A program made the position numbers and the translations under genes. The notes beneath the pieces were generated by a model, which ran no database searches, was not told the DNA's origin, and worked only from the letters and a program-made list of their open reading frames with translations. Shown here piece after piece: positions 21,736 to 32,689 of a DNA stretch of 64,000 bases. This DNA comes from Zhengitettix transpicula (taxonomy: Eukaryota > Arthropoda > Insecta > Orthoptera > Tetrigidae). Each line of letters begins with the position of its first letter. The stretch's first letter is position 1. The DNA lies in assembly GCA_037074705.1 (NCBI GenBank), contig CM073591.1:3216087-3280086 (forward strand), in the 5' to 3' direction.

Positions 21736-23159
21736 TATAGATTTAATTTTGTTAAGGAAATGTTTGTTCCAGAGTTGTCAGTTATGTAGACGTTAACTTC
21801 TGTTATTAATTGTAGTTTTATGTAATGACGTATCCTATTTCCTCATACGAGGAATAATGGAATTAATCAAATAATATTTGTTCTTAAATTTAACATAAAC
21901 ACAAGGCCTAAATATATGCATACATTGCAAAAAATATAATAACATAACAAGTCCCAAAATTCGTCATACTTTTGAAGCAGATTTATGATCCCTTTTATAT
22001 TTTTTTAATATTCTGTCGGAATTTTTAGATATTATTCTATTTACATAAGAACAGTTCTTACAGAAATTTCGAATAAAATGTTGTTATAATTGTGAAACAT
22101 CTGTTGTTCTGGAATCCATGTTTAAAGCAAATGTTTACGTGAAATCAAGATCCTGTGTGGATGTTTTCAACTAAGGTTCATTACTCAATAGCGACAAAGT
22201 TAAATGTGGATCCTGCAGCAATGGCAGGAAACTGTCACATTTGTACAGTTCAAAATAATTAGGATATTGAATTAAACTAGAAAATTAGCAATTATTTACA
22301 ATATATGCTTGAGGTTTCGTCACTTGCCTCAAACTCACGTCCATAAACCTCCTTGAATAAACAAAATGCTTATCATAATGTTGTATCGGGAAATTACAAT
22401 TACTTTAGGAAATCACGTCTGTTTGTGGTTTATTTCACTCCCTGTGGTTATACAGAAAATTGTAACCTTTATTTATTTCATCATTTAGAAATTTAAAATT
22501 GTGGATTTTTTTCAAAAATTATACTCAATCGGAAAGTTAAAAATTTAGAATGTTTTTATGTTTTCAAACACCTAATTTCTAATTCCATTTTTAAATTTGT
22601 TAAATTTTCTGTGTATTTTAATTAAAGATATATAATGACATCTGTACATGGACGTCTGTTTTTTCTGTTTAATAACTGAATATTTTGTACGTAAATGTTA
22701 TTATAATGGCTTTAGCTATAGCTTCCAATTGATTAAAAAAAATTGCGTCTAATTAAGGACGCTACGTGCACGAGAGTCAGATACAACAAAAGCGCTTTAG
22801 GGACCAATAAAATAATTCTTCAAACGCAAGTCCGGTGTTCTGTCACCCTAGTACTTATTATTCCAGGTCCAAATAGGTGTCATATTTAAATTAACGAACA
22901 TCTGCGCCAGATGTTTGATAGCAGCCTGCAGCCAGGGGATCGCACCCTGTGTTACCCCTCATAATAGGACTCGTGGGAATGTGGGCCGGTTCTGTGTCCT
23001 CTTGACGGGCCAAACAATGGTCCATTGAGGATAATAACACTTCAAAATAGTGTCATCATGTTACTCGAGGGGAAAATTTCTAAACATAGCGAATAATCGA
23101 CGACAAGGGCACCCCCTATCACGTGACGGAAGTAACCAATAGCATCACAGGAGAAGGGG
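21736..23159. other. Unassigned DNA upstream of a candidate promoter
   Basis: AT-rich without gene features up to 22840, then more GC-balanced from about 22850. Nothing recognisable is encoded. Confidence 0.4.
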
Positions 23160-23355
23160 GTTTATAAGAAGGAAGCATCACTCCTGCAGCAGCAGTATGG
23201 GCTGTAGAGGCCAATGTGCCTAATTGGGCAGTGTGTGTCAGCCCGACACACGCAAACTTCATCATCATCATCATCATCTGCAGCAGCAGTTTGTCTCACG
23301 CCTAGCTTGAGTACAGACGCTCCTCGAGTCCTTGACTGCGTTGCTCCAGTACCTG
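23160..23355 (+). promoter_or_regulatory. Candidate core promoter and non-coding first exon
   Basis: A TATA-like TTTATAAG starts at about 23161. A GCAGT initiator-like site lies about 30 bases further (near 23190). The GC-balanced segment then contains a (CAT)n run (23260-23277) and CAGCAGCAG repeats and ends at a strong donor, CCTG/GTGAGTGTCGG (exon end 23355). No open frame spans it, so it would be 5' untranslated. A host gene reading rightwards with a long first intron is the inference; there is no transcript evidence. Confidence 0.35.
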
Positions 23356-23769
23356 GTGAGTGTCGGTCGGAGGTTATTTTTCAAGTAGATTAGTTGACGT
23401 GAGTTTAGCAACTAAACAACAATGGTTTATCTTGATGAAGTGAGTTTATTGTTTCGTGAGCAGCCGACAAATTGCATATTTTACTATTTCATTTTTAGCG
23501 ATAAATGGAAATGTTGTTGCTGCATAATTAAATGTCATACAAAAATGATTCTGTACGAAAGTGATTCTGCATATACTTGCTCAAAATAAGGAATGTAAAC
23601 ACTCCTTATACTATAGCCTTATAAACTTTGAAACTGCACGTAAATGCAGAACACGCCATTATATTTTTTGCGCGTTTTAACCCCTTCCCCGCGGCGATAT
23701 CGCAAGTCATTTGTTCTTAGAAGCTCTGACAGGCGATGTGTCGCTCATGGTTTCTTCTCTGCTGTTTGA
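23356..23769. other. Unassigned DNA
   Basis: No gene seen. If the preceding donor is real this is intron. Confidence 0.3.
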
Positions 23770-23860
23770 TTGCTCTGGGTTAGGAAAACAATTGAATAAA
23801 AAAATTACGTCTGATTGAAAATAATTACTAAGATAGATAGCCAAATACAGACAAAATAAG
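23770..23860 (-). repeat. Penelope-tail repeat P, copy 1
   Basis: Reverse complement resembles 26985-27060 (both carry GTCTG-ATT-GGCTxTCT and TTTTCAATCAGACG-AATTTTTTTAT). Non-coding tail of a repeat family with a hammerhead-like core in other copies. Confidence 0.6.
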
Positions 23861-24167
23861 TGATGAAATGATTTAATAATCACATTTTGCAGGGAGTAGT
23901 AAATTCAATTTACAAACACCGCAGATGGTTAATTCCTTAGTAGATATTTTCCTGTTAAAGGATTTATTTATAACTACTCAGGTAACTGAAGGGATTACTA
24001 ACCTCCTTGCAGTGACCCTGAAGATTTAAAGTTACAAGGAAATACAGACAAAGCTGGAAAAATCTATTTGTGCATAAATTCTGTGTGCAACTTAACTACA
24101 AGGCTCAACGCAGGAATAATTGAATGATTCATTCACCGCTCGTTCGCTTAAGCCTTTATAAGTCTCG

Positions 24168-24430
24168 TCATTAGATTATGCCCAACAGTAAATAGTTTTG
24201 TCAACTGACGAGTGCAGTTGTGTAGCTGAAGAATGGGACAAGGATCCCAGAAACGCTGTGGTGTGTTATTTATATTATTACTTTTTTGTCTGTATGTCTT
24301 ATTTATTAAACAATTGAAATGTTATGGAGCAGTTCATTGATTTAATAAGAAAGACGGCCAAATACAGACTCTAATTTCTTAAAATTTCTTTATTTCTAAT
24401 ATTCTGTCATAAAAAGAGACATTTAGTTAT
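24168..24430 (+). repeat. Penelope-tail repeat P, copy 2, with hammerhead-like core
   Basis: Contains CTGAAGA (24230-24236) and GAAAC (24254-24258) separated by TGGGA-CAAGGA-TCCCA, a perfect 5-bp stem. This is the layout of the hammerhead ribozyme core (CUGANGA, stem II, GAAA). It is followed by GTGGTGTGTTATTTATATTA shared with 26955-26975. The part 24310-24430 is the reverse complement of about 26848-26952. Hammerhead motifs are known from Penelope-like elements; the cleavage-site strand is not clear here. Confidence 0.5.
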
Positions 24431-24624
24431 TGTTTTGACATACAGACTGAAAAGTCATGGTGAAAAACTTCCCATTGAAAAATTTTAAAAATTAAAAATA
24501 GAAGTTTGTAGAGCATTTGTTGACGTGAATCTTTTCTTAAAATCAAGAGTCTTAAACCTTTTGAGCGTAGCCTCTTCGTCATCCGAGTTTAACAGATATT
24601 TTACAAGTTTGTTTGGATGAACAC

Positions 24625-24736
24625 TTAAGTCTCTTGAATAAGAAAGACAGCCAATTCAGACAAAAAGTGATAATATAAATACCACACAACGTTTCTGGGA
24701 TCCTTGTGCCTTTCGTCAGGTGCTAAGAAGAGCCTA
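24625..24736 (-). repeat. Penelope-tail repeat P, copy 3 (LINE target)
   Basis: On the minus strand: CTGACGA ... CAAGGATCCCA-GAAAC, then TATTTATATTATCACTTTTT and GTCTGAATTGGCTGTCTTTC. It is the inverted partner of 26945-27035; the two flank the LINE insertion. Stem II is imperfect in this copy. Confidence 0.6.
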
Positions 24737-25221
24737 GATTTTTTTTTTTTTGTGGGCCAAAGGCCCTTAAAGGCCGTGCCCCCTTGAAAGCACGCACGGC
24801 TAAGCATGGGGGTCTACCACTTTCTACACCCCCTCTGCACGTGCTGTTAGTAAACTAACTTGGAACACAAGGATTGGGAACTTGTGTTTGATCCGCACCT
24901 GAGGGCATAATACCCTTTAATACGGTCATTCACGGAGATAGCTTGTGAGAGAGACAGAATGAAGAGCGTAGGGCTGAGGGAAAAAAGTGCCAATAATTCA
25001 ACCTGAAGGGTCTCCTTACCGGGAAAAAAACCTCAGCGATAGTTAGATGGGTTGAAGGGCACAATGAGCTAGAATACTGCTCTTGTGCGACAGGAATAAG
25101 TTAGTAGTTGGTTGCGGGTATCATGCACGTCGATCCTCTTCTCGTCGAGGAGTCCGGATCTCCGCACACGTCCTCTGAAAAACCGTAAACAAGCGTGGTC
25201 AGTTAAATCGTTATGAGCCGA

Positions 25222-26187
25222 TCATGGGGGTTCTGGGGGGAGGAGGAGGTGTTTTGGGCGTTTGTATTTTGTGACGCGAGTGTGGTCATAATTGCCCAGT
25301 CGCCTTATGATAGTGTTGTGTGAGAATTGTGTCTTGCTGTACAGGCGTTCAGCATGTTCTCTGATGATGTCCATTAATGGCAGAATGCTTAATTCGCGGT
25401 GGACATCTTTAGTTCGTGCCCTCCAAGGTGCCTTGGCGATGATTCTAAGGACCTTGTTTTGTAAAACCTGGAGGCTACGTAGATGTGACTTGGCTGCATA
25501 GCCCCACACTGGTCCAGCATACGTCAGGATTGGCCGTATGAGTGTTAAGTATAGAGCGCGCGCTGTGGATGTGTTTAAGGTGCTTGTTCTGTTAAGCAAT
25601 GGGTAGAGCTGTTTAAGTCTAATGGTTGCCTTTCGAATGGTGATTGTGGTATGTAGTCTCCATGTCAGGGCCGGGTCAAATGAGACTCCTAGGTATTTAA
25701 CCGTGTCTCGGAATTGAATCGGGCGCTTGTGGAGTGTGAGTGGACGACAGTCTTTATGTAAGCGTGCGTGTCGTGCCCTACGTGTAAGTAGGAGTGCCTC
25801 GCATTTACCTACGTTGATCTTAATTCGCCATCGTGTTAACCATGGTTCGAGTGCGTTGAGTGCGCGTTGTAATTTACTATTAAGTGCCGATGGTCGCCTC
25901 GACTGAGCAAAGATGGCTGTGTCGTCTGTGAATACAGCGACCTGGGTTTCAGGTGTTGTGGGGACATCGTTAATGTAGATGTTATGTAGGACTGGCCCTA
26001 TGATACTTCCTTGAGGCACTCCTGCATGTATTCCCCTTACTGTGGACTGTGATGTGTTGACATCCACGAAGAATGTCCTACGTGATAGGTAGGAGTGGAG
26101 CAGCCGTATGAGTGCGAGCGGGAACCTACAGTCATGGAGCCGTCTTATCAGGCCGTTATGCCATATCTTATCAAAAGTCTTTTCCAC
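25222..26187 (-). pseudogene. Jockey-type reverse transcriptase, palm to thumb
   Basis: An open stretch of 321 codons. Motif A sits at its start (F-D-K-I-W-H-N-G-L after V-E-K-T). V-P-Q-G-S-I-I-G-P-V-L at about residues 58-68 is motif B. The catalytic box reads V-F-T-D-D (about residues 84-88) instead of F-A-D-D, an Ala-to-Thr change next to the two retained aspartates. Then K-T-x-x-L-like W-R-I-K-I-N-V-G-K-C-E and V-K-Y-L-G-V follow, with the thumb motif L-T-Y-A-G-P-V-W-G-Y-A-A-K at about residue 225. It ends at a stop at 25222. The fingers are in another frame (26285-26678), so one frameshift separates them near 26190-26290. The protein would have copied element RNA by target-primed reverse transcription; the lesion and the missing N-terminus make it inactive. 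Confidence 0.85.
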
Positions 26188-26284
26188 GTCAAGGAAGACG
26201 GCTGCCGAAGAACTTTCCAGGTTGTACCCTCTTGTTACGTGTTCAACTACTCGTAGTAGCTGGAGTGTTGTTGAGTGTTGATTC

Positions 26285-26678
26285 CTAAAGCCAAATTGCT
26301 CCGGCCTTAGGAGATCGTTGTTCTGTGATCCTGCGCAGCATTACCTTCTCGACCACTTTACCTAGCGAGCAAAGTAAAGTTATGGGCCTGTAGTTGGTCG
26401 GAAGTGAGTGGTCTTTCCCGGGTTTTCGGAAGGTCAGTACCTTCCTCTGTTTCCAGGTGTTCGGGAAGTGTTGCGTTCGGAAGATGGCATTCGTGATGTC
26501 TGTGATCTGCTCGAGTGCTCGGGGGAAGAGCTGTTTGAGCACTCGATTTTGAATGCCATCCGGGCCAGGCGCCTTACTGGGATGTGTTTGCTGTATAGCC
26601 CACCGTATTTCACCTATGTTTGTGTGCCGTAGAGGCTCGGCGGCTTCTTGGGCTAGCAGCTGTGTAACAACCTGGAAT
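26285..26678 (-). pseudogene. Jockey-type reverse transcriptase, fingers region
   Basis: The minus-strand frame includes K-A-P-G-P-D-G-I-Q-N (about 26560-26530), F-R-K-P-G-K-D and N-Y-R-P-I-T-L-L (about 26425-26370), the standard order before RT motif A. It runs open up to the 5' truncation point at 26678 and is out of frame with the palm segment downstream. Confidence 0.8.
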
Positions 26679-26847
26679 GAAGAGCCTACAGAAACACAAC
26701 TGCACTTGTCAGTTCACAAAACTCTAAAGCGATGAAAACGCAACGACAATGTGAGAGCCGAAGGGTTGCATTTCGCCAATCAAATGTATGTTTTCAATTG
26801 ATATGTTTGGATACTAATTATTGTTTATCAATGCAAAGTTTTTCACC

Positions 26848-27060
26848 AGAATATTGACAGAATATTAGAAATAAATAAATTTTAAGAAATTAGTGTCTGT
26901 ATTTGGCTATCTTTCTTAATAAATCAATGAACTGCTCCACAACATTTCAATTGACGTTGTGGTGTGTTATTTATATTATTAACTTTTTGTCTGAATTGGC
27001 TGTCTGTCGTATTCATTATTTTCAATCAGACGCAATTTTTTTATTTAATTGTTTTCTGGC
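26848..27060 (+). repeat. Penelope-tail repeat P, copy 4
   Basis: Inverted partner of 24310-24430 (first half) and of 24625-24715 and 23770-23860 (second half). A loose CTGAAGA-CTTTT-GAAAC string, hammerhead-like but without a stem, follows at 27120-27137. Confidence 0.6.
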
Positions 27061-27215
27061 TGGTTTTCGTCCGATATATTACGCTTCTAAATAAATATTC
27101 TCCGAAATATTGCGCGTAACTGAAGACTTTTGAAACATCGAAATTTTATAAAATTGTAGTTTATTAAGTTGACTTATTTGCTGGTAGATGGTGCTAATTA
27201 TAGTTCAGTAAATTG

Positions 27216-27231
27216 CCACTAGGTGGCGCTG
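27216..27231 (+). promoter_or_regulatory. CTCF-like motif
   Basis: CCACTAGGTGGCGCTG fits the CTCF core consensus CCASYAGRKGGCRS at its conserved positions. A weaker CTAGGTGGAGG follows at 27241. Single-motif evidence only. Confidence 0.35.
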
Positions 27232-27544
27232 TTTCTGCAGCTAGGTGGAGGCCAGTTCCACAGATTTTTGATGGCTGCGCTACGTCATTGATGGTGGTGA
27301 CGTCATTAAATTCAGAAACTTTAAGTGCTTATAATTCCTAAACTAAGAGAGAGCAGAGCAAAAGTCTTTCAAAATGGGTCTTAGAATTTCGTCTAGTATC
27401 CAGAAAACACAGAAAATTTTTTTTCGAATCCGTGACGTTCAGTAAAGATTTTTTCTTTCCTTTAGTGAGTGCATTTTAGTTTTAGAACTTGTTCGATTAG
27501 TGGGAGATAAAAATTAGCTCGTTGATAAATTTTAGTCATCGAAA

Positions 27545-27736
27545 TTGATTCCAGGACAACTAAATTATAAGTGCTGGAAATGTGTTGGAAGTTTCAAACT
27601 TGGGAAGAATGAGAAATATGTTGATGGATGGATGTGGTTTTGTGGAAATCAAGTATCACAGCATAAACAAAAGAGAAAACCGTGTGGAAATAAAGTGGCT
27701 CTTAGAACAGGGACGTTTTTTGAAAGATCTTTTTTT
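27545..27736 (+). pseudogene. Merlin / IS1595-like transposase N-terminal fragment
   Basis: About 60 codons with Y-K-C-W-K-C, then D-G-W-M-W-F-C-G-N, H-K-Q-K-R-K and R-T-G-T-F-F-E-R-S-F-F. This is the order of the N-terminal zinc-ribbon region of Merlin / ISXO2-like transposases, in which a C-x-x-C pair, a short W-x-C and an R-x-G-T-F-F-x-x-S box precede the DDE domain. The catalytic domain is absent: a SINE-like element interrupts at about 27729 and unrelated LTR-element sequence follows. The start of the frame is unclear because I see no ATG with good context. Confidence 0.5.
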
Positions 27737-27848
27737 TTCAGGGCAACAGGCTACATGAGGGTGATCCACATTGGGCAACTCCCCTTTAATAGCATAGGAA
27801 GGGATTTGAAAAGGGGGGATGCGGAAGGGTAGAGGAAGGTAGCCAAGG
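27729..27848 (-). mobile_element. SINE-like element, 5'-truncated copy
   Basis: The T-run at 27729-27736 followed by CAGGGCAACAGGCTACATGA marks the 3' end of a minus-oriented copy; only the last about 120 bases of the family are present. No convincing target duplication was seen. Confidence 0.8.
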
Positions 27849-27856
27849 CTTCTCTC

Positions 27857-28494
27857 CGTTGGTTGTGTTGAGTGTTATTTGAGTTAGTTGCAGATCTGGG
27901 AGGGATATGGAAGGCAGTTGGTTGTGGCTTATAGAGCTTTTGATTAGGATAGCAGAACCGCCTTTTCTGGAGGAGCTGACACTGAGCCATGAACATTGGG
28001 TTCGGGTTGTTGAATCGGCGAGGAATGTTGTATTCTTGTTCTGTTACGTCTTCCTCTTCTGGCGTCGTCTCGAAGATTTTTGACGGTCTTCTTCTTTTCT
28101 GAATATTATACTGCAGAGTCTGTGAGAGTGGTATGTCTTGATCGCACTTGTATTCACTTGTTGATTCTATGTTTAAACACTGGGTTTTGTCTATTGGGTT
28201 GAAACGGTTGCCGTATGACTATAAAGTCTTGAAATGGGATAGGTCCTCCTGCACCTTGAAGTTGTGGGTTGTTAGTTTCGTCAGATATTGGTTTAATGTT
28301 GCGTAGTCTGGCTGATGTGTGAAGGTTTTGTCGGAGTAATGTGGTGGTTCCGTTGTTCCTTGGCTTGCCGAACGGTTACGCGTATTGTAAACCATAGTTG
28401 CTTCCTTCTTCGCTGCCGTAGACACAATGTCTTGTAGCAATGAATTGATGTAATGACCTTGGTATAAGTACACTGGGCTTACGCTTACGCCCAC
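27857..28494 (-). pseudogene. Gag-like ORF of an LTR retroelement, one in-frame amber codon
   Basis: Minus-strand frame open from 28494 (or the internal Met followed by V-Y-N-T-R-N-R-S-A-S-Q-G at 28395) to a TAG at 28219-28221. The same frame then continues without stops to about 27857, giving about 210 codons in all with one stop codon. Composition is hydrophilic, with Gln/Asn/Pro-rich stretches and a basic K-R-R-R-P patch. This and its position just after an LTR-like block suggest gag, but no zinc knuckle or capsid motif is visible. It ends where the SINE-like copy begins. Alternative: an env- or ORF-like accessory frame. Confidence 0.4.
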
Positions 28495-28932
28495 GCGTGA
28501 TTGCAGCGTAGTCTGTTTATTGCCACTCAGGATACTTGAGTATACAACACTTAAACTAGTCTATATATCACGAATATGTGAAACTTGTAATTAAAACATT
28601 TTCTCTCTGTTTATTCTGATTTTTTACCACAACACTGTAAAGATGGTAGTGAAGAACCTGCTCCTTGCTCCTGGTCTCTACGGCATGACGTCAACTCCTA
28701 TTACCAATGTAGCCTTTCAGGCTCTGTATATCTGCGAGGTAACAGCCGGAGTTACCGCTTCTAAAAAAAGCGACTGATCATTTGCATACACAGCTGTGCT
28801 TTGCCCCTTACGTCGCGTGTCTGCCTTGTTCGTCTTTGACACGAGAAAACACCTCTTTCCGTAGGCTGTGCACGTTTCCTTGCCAGAGAACTCTACGTCT
28901 AGTTCAACTCCGCTCTACAGTTGTTGGAAAAA
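28495..28932 (-). repeat. Putative LTR and leader of the gag-like element
   Basis: On the minus strand the block starts TGTAGAGCGGAGTTGAACTA (28932) and contains AATAAA shortly before the gag-like frame (about 28522-28527), as expected of an LTR with a polyadenylation signal. The exact LTR end and primer-binding site are not clear. No second LTR is present. Confidence 0.4.
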
Positions 28933-28979
28933 ATTAGCTCGATAGTGTGCATATGGTATTTTTAAGTGGGACAAGTTAA

Positions 28980-29830
28980 TTATATATATATCATATGTAG
29001 GCAAATACGGTCTAAAGAATAATTAAAGTAGCTTAATGCTTTAGTTAATAGATGTGGAGGAAGTGGTTTATCAAAGTACCTGTGTATGAGGTCAGGAGAT
29101 ACTTCCAGAAGATTTCTGTAGCAAAGGTGTGTAGGGTAAGTGTACTTGAACAGCGGTAGCAATGAAGAGCTATTTTGTATGGTTCGCATTGTGAATTTAG
29201 CGCCGTGGAGAGCGAGTCTATGGGCAATAATTAAATATATGTTAGAAGAGATGAGACAATTAGGGTTTTTGAACAGTCAAATGGGGAATTTGAAGACATT
29301 AAGTTGAAATCCGGCCTTCTAAACGGACCCAGTTCTCAAGGATGGATGGATTGACAGTAAGATGTAGGATTTTGTTCAATCTAATGATTATGATTTTATT
29401 ATTAAAATTTAGAGTGTACTCATTAGAGATTAAAATGTTTCGGACAATATTTATGTTGTGTTGATGGACCTTGGAGTTAGAAAGTAAAATAGGTCTGTCT
29501 ACAAGGTTGAACACCATACTTGTCTTTTGGTTTAGAAGACGATCAGAAAGATGTGTGTAGGTTATCTCAACCAATTGATGAGAAATAAGACATCAACGAT
29601 GATAAGAGAACGGTTAAATTCAAGTTGATGGGTGACTTCTAAGTTGGGACGTTAATTATTTAAATTATTGACTCTAAGACTGAATTGAGAGGAATTAACA
29701 ATACAGAAAATGTCGTCTACATATCTGATGTAGCAAAGACACTATGAAACTCGATTATTATCCTTTATTGTTAAGCTAAACCGACGAAAAGCTAAAAAGA
29801 GGCCTGGGTGGCCGTAAGTAGAGAAAAACT
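28980..29830 (-). pseudogene. Penelope-like element: RT YVDD box to thumb
   Basis: On the minus strand C-Y-I-R-Y-V-D-D-I-F-C-I-V (RYVDD at 29712-29726) is the catalytic box typical of Penelope-like RTs. After frameshifts, 29574-29299 reads V-F-N-L-V-D-R-P-I-L-L-S-N-S-K-V-H and N-I-V-R-N-I-L-I-S-N, the conserved region near the end of the Penelope RT before the GIY-YIG domain. A coding-like frame at 29189-28980 has no recognised motif. Frame breaks make it inactive. Confidence 0.7.
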
Positions 29831-29837
29831 TTAAAAT

Positions 29838-30130
29838 CATTTGTAAACCGTGTTTAAAAGATAAAAGTCAGATCGTTCTTTAATTATTTAATTATCGATA
29901 AAATGAGATCCTTAATTCTTGATAAAATTAAAATTGTTTAAATTCAATCTTTAGTATTATTTCTTCCACAACAAATTTCGTCTATGTTCAGACGCATTGA
30001 TTTCCATAAAAAGTAAATGTAATTTTGATTATATAAATTCTTCCATTTATCAAACCCAGTTCAAGACCCGGAGAACCCAAATATTTTGTGTATTTTATAC
30101 TTGTTTTAATAAATCTTGTTTAATAGTTTT
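29838..30130 (+). repeat. LTR-like block related to 51100-51300
   Basis: Shares interrupted similarity with the LTR insertion at 51.1 kb (AGATAxAAGTCAGAT, then CAAACCCAGT), without coding sequence. A weak match. Confidence 0.3.
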
Positions 30131-32689
30131 CACTTAAGTTCTTTCATTTAGAAACGCTACATTCATATTATATTAAATTATACAATATATATATATATTC
30201 TATCATGTCATATCTGAGAACACACAAAATAGTATTTTCGGTTATGCAACTCCACCCAGAAAATATGAGATAATTAGACAAATCTTCATTTTATCCATGG
30301 CTGAAGATATACAGATATGTTAACGGAGGTTTTCTTTAATTTAATTACCGGGGCTGCCACTTGGTACGAGGTATGGAAGACAGTTAAAGCGAGTGAATCC
30401 CTTGTTGAATACGCAGATCTGATTTCTCTAGCTTCTCTGTTTTACCGTTTAATGCGAAGCAATCACATGTAGCATTGAACGTACATTTTGAGCGTAGCGA
30501 CGTGTCAAGTCGTGGAATCGGTCAACGATGGGAAACACGAGGCTAAGTTGCCCGAGTATGCTCAGTGTTCACAGGAAACTAGTGTAGGAGGACACTGAAT
30601 TCATCAATAAGGTGATGAAGAAATTGGTACACAAACCTAGATGCTTTAAGTTTTTATTCAGTGAGTTAAATAAAAATGTATTTCTTATTCTTCTTTTGTG
30701 TATTTTCTTTCACGCCATGGCGATGCAAGTGCACCCCATTGCACCCCTGCCGACGCCTCTGCGTGAGGCGGACTTAAGGAAGCGGGAAGGAGAGACGACG
30801 CCGTAGTTATGGATCTTCCATGCTTTGCCTCGTTCTACATCTATGTGACGGCAGAAACCATCTCCATCGCTCATCAACATCACATTGTAAATTACTTTGG
30901 ACATGTAACCCCAAGATGTTAGGTTCATGATTTCAATACTAACCCCTTTTTTGGATGTTAACAAACGGGATCCAATACAGAGATAAGAACGTTACTGCGT
31001 CCCAAACCTTGTGAATACGGTTAAAGTAGAATCTAATGAATATGAAATATCAATAATCGTAAATATAATCACAAACGTATGGACAATATTTCAACAAGAA
31101 AACGTAATCAAATATTCAACTCCTTGCAAGACATTGTAATTTTAATAATACACCATCACAGTACCCAAATACTTTTTGTCCATCCTTACTACGAACCAAC
31201 GTCCAATTTCTTGTATTGGAGTTGACGGCGCTGACATGTAATAAAAGTGTGGGCGGAATAAAAAGAAAAAACTGAAAATATGTCCCGATGTCGCGGCCAG
31301 TTAGGAACTCAGGGCAGAGCGATGGTGTTGAACTTTATTATCAGTAGTAGCAGGAAATATAACGGGAGGTGACCGAAGCTCTGATTTCTAACCTGCTAGT
31401 TACTTACTCAGTTGTGCGGAAATATGATGTAGGCGTTGTGTCTGCCTAAGATACAGTATGTAAAGTGATGGTTGAATTTACATTTTATTAATTAACAAAA
31501 ATTAGTATGAAAGAGTTTTGTCATTTCGGTGGTCAAATTCTGAGTTATGTTTGCTGCAAAGACTTTGAATATAAGACAATCATATCATATGTTGAGTAAC
31601 AACCACAAGTCGTGAAGTGACGAAGACTGCTGGAGCTCACAGTCAACAGGACGTCACGGAAGCTGTGGAAGGAAGCAGAAATCATGAAGTACATTTTCAC
31701 GTGAATGTGGTTCTGCTCACACGCGAGCTAAATCCTCAACACACGTCACGGGTCCGGACGAGTTTGCTAAAGTAGCAATCCTGCGGTGTTGTGAGAGGAA
31801 AGAAGGAGCGGTGGCAGATCGATTGTTTATGTTGCGCGGTTCAGAGTTGCTACGAGTCGATTCTTTTATACGATTCTATTCCGGAAGTTGAGCATCAATA
31901 ACTTGATTGAGAAAGGAGGGGGGTGGGGGAATATACACAAAAACTAAGAAAAAAATGAAGAATAATTATTTAGATATTTATTTATGGAAAATGATAACAA
32001 CATACTTCTACAACTATTTTACAAAGTTAATATTGCTCTTTGGATAAAGCATTTGGAAATAACGCTGGGAATAATATCTTAGGAATGGCTGTAGAGAAAA
32101 TTAAGTTTTTGTCTTGATTATTTTAACAATAATTAATGTTTTACCATACTACCTGATAAAGGATCTAAGCCTATCACTTCAAAGTTTAATACGACTGTTA
32201 TTGTTTATTAATTCCCACAAGTTTTCGATTCCGAACCAGAGTCGAATGTTTCTTCAACTCATCGACTCAAAATAGTTTACTCACTATCTACGAGTTCTTC
32301 AACGGTTCAACTTAGAGACTCGCTCACGACTCTAACACTCACTACGTGGGCCGTCACAGTCTCTATTTGTTGATAACAATGTAACATAAAATGGACTCAC
32401 TAGAATTATGCCTTTAGCTTTTTATGGCAGCGAAGAATCAGCCAGGAAATGTTAATCACAAATTCTCCGAGGGCAGAAAGTTCGTCCTAGGAAGCCTGAC
32501 TGCGCAACCGTGAGACTGGGGTTGCATCGCCTAATCTGTCCTCGGGTAACTACTTCGCAGAACACAAACGTTGTTGGCATTGTGAACACTCAGATAACTT
32601 TTAAATAACCATTTCCAAACCACATCGTTCAGGTTCATCAAGAAGCCGCGAACAAATGTCGCAATATAATTTATTTGTCCTCATGAGGC
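30131..32689. other. Unassigned DNA
   Basis: About 2.5 kb with no recognised gene. Contains a short (TA)n at 30184-30199 and a GC-richer patch at 30710-30800 whose two overlapping frames look like shadows. Confidence 0.45.

Larger units (their letters stand above)
24727..26688 (-). mobile_element. 5'-truncated Jockey-type LINE with 10-bp target duplication
   Basis: Perfect direct repeats GAAGAGCCTA at 24727-24736 and 26679-26688 bound a minus-strand element of about 1.94 kb. Its poly(A) end is the T-run at 24739-24751. It holds the RT domain and about 470 bases of 3' untranslated sequence, including a GC-rich patch near 24760-24800, but no endonuclease or ORF1, so it is 5' truncated. It landed in the Penelope-tail repeat described above. 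Confidence 0.9.

Noticed and set aside
27120..27140. CTGAAGA-CTTTT-GAAAC as a ribozyme
   Set aside because: The spacer cannot form a stem II; kept only as an echo of the tail repeat.
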